This document shows positions 58,997 through 64,000 of a stretch of 64,000 nt of DNA, piece by piece. Each line of letters opens with the position of its first letter. The stretch's first letter is position 1. The notes under the pieces were generated by a model, which was not told the origin of the DNA, made no database searches, and saw only the letters and a list, made by a program, of their open reading frames with translations. The translations under genes and the position numbers were made by a program. Origin of the DNA: RUG100 sp050953405 (GTDB lineage Bacteria > Bacillota > Clostridia > Peptostreptococcales > Anaerovoracaceae); contig JBMNMP010000003.1 in NCBI GenBank assembly GCA_050953405.1, positions 434,001 to 498,000 on the forward strand, in the 5' to 3' direction.

Positions 58997-60745
58997 ATGA
59001 GGATCAATGTAGGACAGGGCAGCTGCGGTATCGCTACGGGAGCCGCAAAGACCGCTGCCGAATTCGAGAAAATACTGAAAGAAAAGAAACTGGATATCGA
59101 GGTCGGGGTCACAGGCTGCGTAGGCACCTGCTATCTGGAACCGATCGTTGACGTATACGATGACGAGGACAATATGACGCGTTATGTCAAGGTCCAGCCG
59201 GACAAGGTGCGGCAGATCGTAGAAGGTCATATAGAGGGCGGAGAACCCGTGAAAGAACTGGCGATCTCAGATGAGGACTGGGAGTTCATAAGGCAGCAGC
59301 AGAGAGTCGTGCTGGAGCATGCCGGGATCATTAACCCGGAGGACATCGAAGAGTACATAGCTGTCGGCGGATACGAAGCCATCAAGAAAGCTCTCAGCAG
59401 AATGACGCCGGAGGATGTCATCGAGGAAGTGAAGAAATCCGGCCTTCGCGGACGCGGAGGCGCAGGATTCCCGACATGGTTCAAATGGAATGCCTGCCGC
59501 AGTGCCAAGGGCAGCCCCAAATATATAGTCTGCAACGCAGACGAGGGTGACCCTGGAGCGTTCATGGACAGATCCGTACTGGAGGGTGATCCGCACGAGC
59601 TCATAGAAGGCATGATGCTCTGCGGTTACGCTATCGGAGCGGTAGAAGGAATAATATACTGCAGAGCTGAATACCCTCTGGCGATCAAACGTCTGGAGCT
59701 CGCAATGGCACAGGCGAGGGAGAAGGGCTATCTGGGCAAAAACATCTTTGGATCGAGGATCGATTTTGATCTGAAGATCAAACAGGGGGCGGGGGCTTTT
59801 GTCTGCGGCGAAGAAACCGCGCTGATCGCTTCTCTTGAAGGTGAACGCGGCATGCCGCGTATAAAGATACCGTTCCCGGCAGAAGCCGGATACTGGCAAA
59901 AGCCGACCAATATCAACAACGTGGAAACTTATGCGAATCTGCCGTGGATCTTCAGGAACGGCGGCGAATCTTTCGCCATGATGGGCAAGGGGCCCAGCAA
60001 GGGCACCAAGGTATTCGCCCTGGCCGGCAAGATAAAGAAGGGCGGCCTTGCGGAAGTCCCCATGGGGCTCAAGCTGGAGGACGTCATTTTCGGCATCGGC
60101 GGAGGCATCAAGAAAGACAAAAAATTCAAGGCTGTGCAGATGGGAGGACCTTCGGGCGGATGCGTTCCCGCCAGCCTCATAAAGACACCGGTGACTTATG
60201 AAGATATCACGAGGACAGGTGCCATCGTGGGCTCGGGAGGCATGATCGTCATGGATGAAGACACCTGCATGGTGGACATGGCGCGCTATTTCCTTGACTT
60301 CACGCGCAAGGAAAGCTGCGGCAAGTGCAATTACTGCAGGATAGGCACCAAACGGATGCTTGAGATCCTGGAGCGCATCACTCAGGGAAAGGGACGCGAC
60401 GGCGATATAGAACTGCTGGAGGAGCTGGCAGTCAAGATAAAGGAGGGTTCGCTCTGTGGACTGGGCCAGACGGCGCCCAACCCGGTGCTGACTACTTTAA
60501 AGTACTTTCGCAATGAATACGAAGATCACATATACAACCACAAGTGCACGGCGCATTCATGCAGGGCGCTCATCAGATACGAGATAACCGATGCCTGCAG
60601 GGGCTGCACCGTCTGCGCCGGGAAGTGTCCCGTGAAGGCGATATCGGGAGAACCTAAAGGACAGCATGTGATCGATCAGGATGTATGCATCAGGTGCGGA
60701 AGGTGTATCGAAAACTGCAGGTTCGATGCTATCACGGTGGAGTAA
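58997..60745 (+). CDS. nuoF: NuoF-like NADH/FMN subunit (StnB/HydB type)
   Basis: 582 residues: N-terminal thioredoxin-like [2Fe-2S] domain (GQGSCGIATGAAKTA, TGCVGTC), the NADH/FMN domain (GLRGRGGAGFPTWFKW, CNADEGDPGAFMDR, FVCGEETALIASLEG), a SLBB domain, the NuoF [4Fe-4S] site (SCGKCNYCRIGTKRML), and two C-terminal [4Fe-4S] motifs (CRGCTVCAGKCP, CIRCGRCIENCR). This is the electron-bifurcating NADH subunit layout of HydB/StnB. The ATG at 58997 is favoured over the GTG at 58988, which is part of the AGGAGGTG site. Confidence 0.93.
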   Translation: MRINVGQGSCGIATGAAKTAAEFEKILKEKKLDIEVGVTGCVGTCYLEPIVDVYDDEDNMTRYVKVQPDKVRQIVEGHIEGGEPVKELAISDEDWEFIRQQQRVVLEHAGIINPEDIEEYIAVGGYEAIKKALSRMTPEDVIEEVKKSGLRGRGGAGFPTWFKWNACRSAKGSPKYIVCNADEGDPGAFMDRSVLEGDPHELIEGMMLCGYAIGAVEGIIYCRAEYPLAIKRLELAMAQAREKGYLGKNIFGSRIDFDLKIKQGAGAFVCGEETALIASLEGERGMPRIKIPFPAEAGYWQKPTNINNVETYANLPWIFRNGGESFAMMGKGPSKGTKVFALAGKIKKGGLAEVPMGLKLEDVIFGIGGGIKKDKKFKAVQMGGPSGGCVPASLIKTPVTYEDITRTGAIVGSGGMIVMDEDTCMVDMARYFLDFTRKESCGKCNYCRIGTKRMLEILERITQGKGRDGDIELLEELAVKIKEGSLCGLGQTAPNPVLTTLKYFRNEYEDHIYNHKCTAHSCRALIRYEITDACRGCTVCAGKCPVKAISGEPKGQHVIDQDVCIRCGRCIENCRFDAITVE

Positions 60746-60758
60746 CAGGAGGACTGAG

Positions 60759-63700
60759 ATGAACAACAAACAGCTGAGACTCAATATTGACGGAAAAGAA
60801 GTCCTTGCTCTTCCCGGCCAGACGATACTGGAAGTTGCAGAGGAGAACGAAATATTCATACCGACGCTTTGTTTTGACGAGAGGACCAGGATTTACGGTT
60901 CCTGCGGTCTCTGCCTCTGTGAAGTCGAAGGAAGCCCTAAACTGGCCAAGGCCTGTGCAACGCCGGTGACTCCGAACATGGTCATCAAGACCAACAGCGA
61001 GCGGATCAGACAGTCCCGGAAGACAAATCTGGAACTGCTGCTTTCCAACCACAAGGGCGACTGCCGCCCGCCCTGCGTCATCGCCTGTCCGGCGCATACG
61101 GACTGTCAGGGCTATGTGGGGCTGATAGCCAACGGAGAATACGAGGAAGCACTGAAGCTGGTCAAGGACAAGATACCGCTCCCGGCATCGCTGGGAAGAG
61201 TATGCCCGCACCCCTGCGAGGATGAATGCCGGCGCGGCATGATCGATGAAGCGATTTCGATCCAGATGCTGAAGAGGTTCGTCGCCGACAACGATCTCTC
61301 CGGTGAGGACGGTGACAAGTTCATACCCGAATGCCCTGAAGACAGCGGCAGAACGGTGGGCATCATCGGCAGCGGGCCCCATGGGGCTTTCGGCGGCTTA
61401 CTTCCTCAGGCAGTACGGTCACCGGGTGACCATCCTCGAGGCCATGCCCAAGGCCGGCGGTATGCTGAGATACGGGATACCCGAATACAGACTGCCGAAG
61501 GTGGCCCTGGATGCCGAAATCGAGACCATCGAAGCTATGGGAGTGAAGATAAAGACTGGCATACGCATCGGGGAGGATGCTTCATTTGAACGAGTGCGTG
61601 AGAATTACGATGCCGTGCTCGTGGCCATGGGTGCATGGGTCTCCACCGGTGTGCGCTGCAAAGGCGAGGATACGCCCGGCGTTGTCGGGGGCATTGACTT
61701 CCTGCGCAGGGTAGTCAGGAACGACCCCGTCAGCATGGGCAAGCGCGTCGCTATCGTCGGCGGCGGCAACGTGGCCATGGATGCCTGCCGCACTGCCGTG
61801 AGACTGGGTGCGGAGACCGTATACAACGTATATCGAAGGACGAAAAATGAGATGCCGGCCGACATTGAGGAAGTCAACGGCGCCGAGGAGGAAGGCGTCA
61901 TCTTCAAGAACCTGACAAATCCGCTGGAGATAATCCCCGGCAGGAACGGCAGGGTCAGCAGGATGAAGCTGCAGGTGATGGAGCTCGGCGACATGGATGC
62001 TTCCGGCAGAAGAAGGCCGGTGCCTGTTGAAGGCAAGACCGAAACCATAGAGGTGGATACCGTGATCATGGCCATCGGCCAGGCTGTCGACGCCTCGGTG
62101 ATCAAGCGTGCGCAGAAAACAAAAAAGGGTGCCATCGCTTATGATACAAAGACATTCATGACCAGCCTCGAAGGTGTGTTCGCAGGCGGGGATTGTGGAA
62201 ATGACAAGGTTTCCATCGCGGTGGAAGCTATCGCGGACGCCAAAAAAGTGGCCCAGTCGATCGACGCATATCTGACCAGCGGCATCAAAAAATACGAACC
62301 GCCATATCTGGTGCGCCGTACCGATATCAATGAAAAGACCTTTGAAGACAGGGAGCGCATGTGCCGCCCAGATTACGACACTCTGAGCGTAAAGGAAAGG
62401 AAGGACAACTTTGCAGAAGTGATCCCCCGCGGCTACACAGAGGAGGCGGCCGTGCAGGAAGCCGAAAGGTGCCTGGAATGCGGATGTCAGGATTATTTCG
62501 AGTGCAAGCTGATAGATTTCGCCAATCAGTACGGCGTGGAACCCGACAGGTTCGCCGGCGACATCAATGAGATCGATTATGAGGACGATCATCCATTCAT
62601 CATCAGGGACCCCAACAAGTGCATCATGTGCGGACTCTGCGTGAGGACGTGCGACGAAGTCATGGGCATCGGAGCTCTGGGCCTGGTCGACAGAGGCTTT
62701 GATGTGGCCGTGATGCCCAACATGAAAAAGCCGCTCGCTGAATCCGGCTGTGTCTGCTGCGGCCAGTGCGTCAGTGTATGCCCGTGCGGAGCCCTGCAGG
62801 AGAGGAAGACTACGCGCAAGGAGGTGCCCCTGAAGACCGAAAAAGTGGAGACCACTTGTGCTTACTGTTCCATAGGATGTACATTCGACCTGGAGTACAG
62901 AGGCGATATGATCATCAAGGCCGATCCGCGCAAGAACGGATATGTCAATGACGGTGTATCCTGCGGGCGCGGCAAGTTCGGGTTCGACTGCTCGCTGCTG
63001 GAAGGAAAGATAGAAGAGCCCATGATCAGGGAAGGGGATGCTTTCAGAACTGCTGAGTACTATGAGGCCCTGATGCGTGCGGCCAAGAAGGCAGAAGCCA
63101 TAGTGGCCAAGTACGGCAAGGACGCTGTTGCCGTCTCCGTTTCCGACAGGCTTACCAATGAAGAAATATATGTGATCAAGAAGATGGCAGACGATCTGGG
63201 AGCGAGATCGCTCTGTTTCAACAACCGGGAAAACGGCCTGGAGCACGTGCTCGGTGTCAACGCATCTCCGAACACCATCGATGAGGTATGCTCTACTGAT
63301 GTGGTGCTCGTGCTGGGCTTCAACACGGCGGATCATCCTGTGATGCAGCTGAAGATACGCGAGGCTGCCGGCCGCGGCGCCAGAGTCCCTCCTGGTCAAC
63401 CCACGGGGGTACGAGCAGAACTTCGATTTTGCCGAGAAGATCTGGTATACCAGAAACGACATTTCGGTACTCAAGGAAATCGCCAAAGCACTGATAAGCA
63501 GCGGCGCAGAGACAAAGGGACTGAGGGGCGTGACCGCGTTCAAAAAGAGCCTCTCTGATGTGAAGGTCAGCAGCCGGGCGGCGGAGATCGCTGAGATATA
63601 CGGTTCTGCAAGGAAGGCGATGATCGTGTACGAGCAGAATCTGGTGACTACGGAGGCGGCAGAGATGATAGGGAACATCGCTCTCCTGTCGGGACATATC

Positions 63701-64000
63701 GGAGGGGCCAGAGACGGCATACTGCAGATACGCCCCAAGAACAATTCACAGGGGCTCGCCTATCTGGGAGTGAATGCCGGAGCGGAAGCTATGAAAGGCG
63801 TGAAAGCGCTGATCACTTTTGGCGAAGACCCGGATGAAAAGTACACCGACGGCCTCGAGCTGCTGGTGGTCATCGATACACATATGACGGACACCGCTCA
63901 GAAGGCAAATGTCGTCATCCCGGGTACCGGATCGACCAGTATCAAGGGCACCTTCACGAACACTGAGAGGCGCATGATGCCTGTCAATCCGGCGATAGAC
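60759..64000 (+). pseudogene. StnC-like NuoG/GltD/molybdopterin fusion, two apparent +1 frameshifts, runs off the window
   Basis: Starts at ATG 60759 behind CAGGAGGA. Order: [2Fe-2S] ferredoxin domain (LPGQTILEVAEENEIFIPTL; YGSCGLCLC), a Cys-rich NfnB/GltD-type linker (CRPPCVIACP, CPHPCEDEC), a GltD-like FAD/NADPH domain (GSGPMGLSAAYFL, AIVGGGNVAMDAC), two [4Fe-4S] motifs (CIMCGLCVRTCDE, CVCCGQCVSVCP) and an FDH/NuoG-type molybdopterin domain (CAYCSIGC; DGILQIRPKNNSQG), still open at 64000. An extra C in the C-run 61377-61380 and another in 63387-63389 break the frame; each downstream frame resumes the family sequence exactly. With NuoE and NuoF this resembles Sporomusa StnABC (NADH/ferredoxin/NADP transhydrogenase). 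An FDH or HylA-type enzyme is the alternative. The two breaks may be sequencing errors. Confidence 0.8.

Noticed and set aside
61582..63744. Long minus-strand ORF (720 codons) opposite the StnC-like gene
   Set aside because: Antisense shadow of a Cys-rich, GC-biased gene; it was useful only as a reminder that frames here stay open by composition.
60759..64000. Programmed ribosomal frameshifting in the StnC-like gene
   Set aside because: Neither site has a slippery heptamer with a downstream pseudoknot that I can see; two separate shifts in one gene would be extraordinary. Extra C in short C runs is the simpler cause.
1..64000. CRISPR arrays, insertion sequences, phage genes, tRNA or rRNA genes
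   Set aside because: Scanned by eye for direct repeats with spacers, transposase or integrase motifs and T-loop GTTCRA patterns; none found.

Overview
The window is a chromosomal segment of an anaerobic Firmicute of class Clostridia. Evidence: a PolC-type replicative polymerase, RNase Y, MurT/GatD, GGAGG ribosome binding sites at most genes, TTGACA/TATAAT promoters, a butyryl-CoA dehydrogenase/Etf operon with a butyryl-CoA:acetate CoA-transferase, and an [FeFe] hydrogenase. A relative of Anaerovoracaceae (Eubacteriales family XIII) is a guess from gene content only. No tRNA, rRNA, CRISPR array, insertion sequence or phage was recognised.

Layout. 1-2450 (minus strand): the N-terminal 205 codons of a CoA-acylating aldehyde dehydrogenase behind a textbook sigma-54 promoter, and upstream of it the gene for its likely PAS/AAA+/TyrR-type enhancer-binding activator, with five copies of one 18-bp palindromic operator. 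2459-3771: infC-rpmI-rplT with a structured leader and an AUU start on infC. 3828-9004: FKBP-type lipoprotein, Na+/alanine symporter, nrdR-cmk-DUF1015. 9059-15684: radC-mreBCD-mrdA-minD, the cell-elongation cluster. 15763-17340: a LexA-boxed Y-family polymerase with an overlapping small gene. 17363-21069: methyltransferase, thioredoxin, a secreted C39-like cysteine peptidase with three repeats, and a zinc-ribbon membrane protein. 21247-30907: pyrH-frr-uppS-cdsA-dxr-rseP-ispG-polC, where PolC lacks its usual built-in proofreading exonuclease. 31059-37453: MFS transporter, rodA, rny, cysteine desulfurase and thiI. 37631-43706: energy metabolism (bcd-etfB-etfA behind a possible Rex operator, an Rh-type ammonia channel, a group-B-like [FeFe] hydrogenase). 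43780-49688: prmA-rsmE, a YARHG protein, two unknown exported or membrane proteins and murT-gatD. 49730-55324: maf and a class A PBP (minus), comEC (plus). 55410-57033: a 28-codon membrane peptide gene divergent from the butyrate-forming CoA-transferase. 57273-64000: holA, then a NuoE/NuoF/NuoG-GltD gene set resembling the Stn family of electron-bifurcating transhydrogenases; the third gene has two apparent frameshifts and runs off the window.

How it works together. Bcd-EtfBA and the CoA-transferase form the end of a butyrate pathway. The hydrogenase and the Stn-like complex would balance ferredoxin, NADH and NADP(H). The alanine symporter and Rh channel suit an organism that ferments amino acids and handles much ammonia. 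MreBCD, PBP2, RodA, PBP1A, UppS and MurT/GatD cover wall synthesis. The strongest leads are the exonuclease-less PolC, the sigma-54/operator circuit, the Stn-like complex carrying an unusual molybdopterin domain, two genes that look leaderless, and a perfect promoter built into a terminator hairpin.
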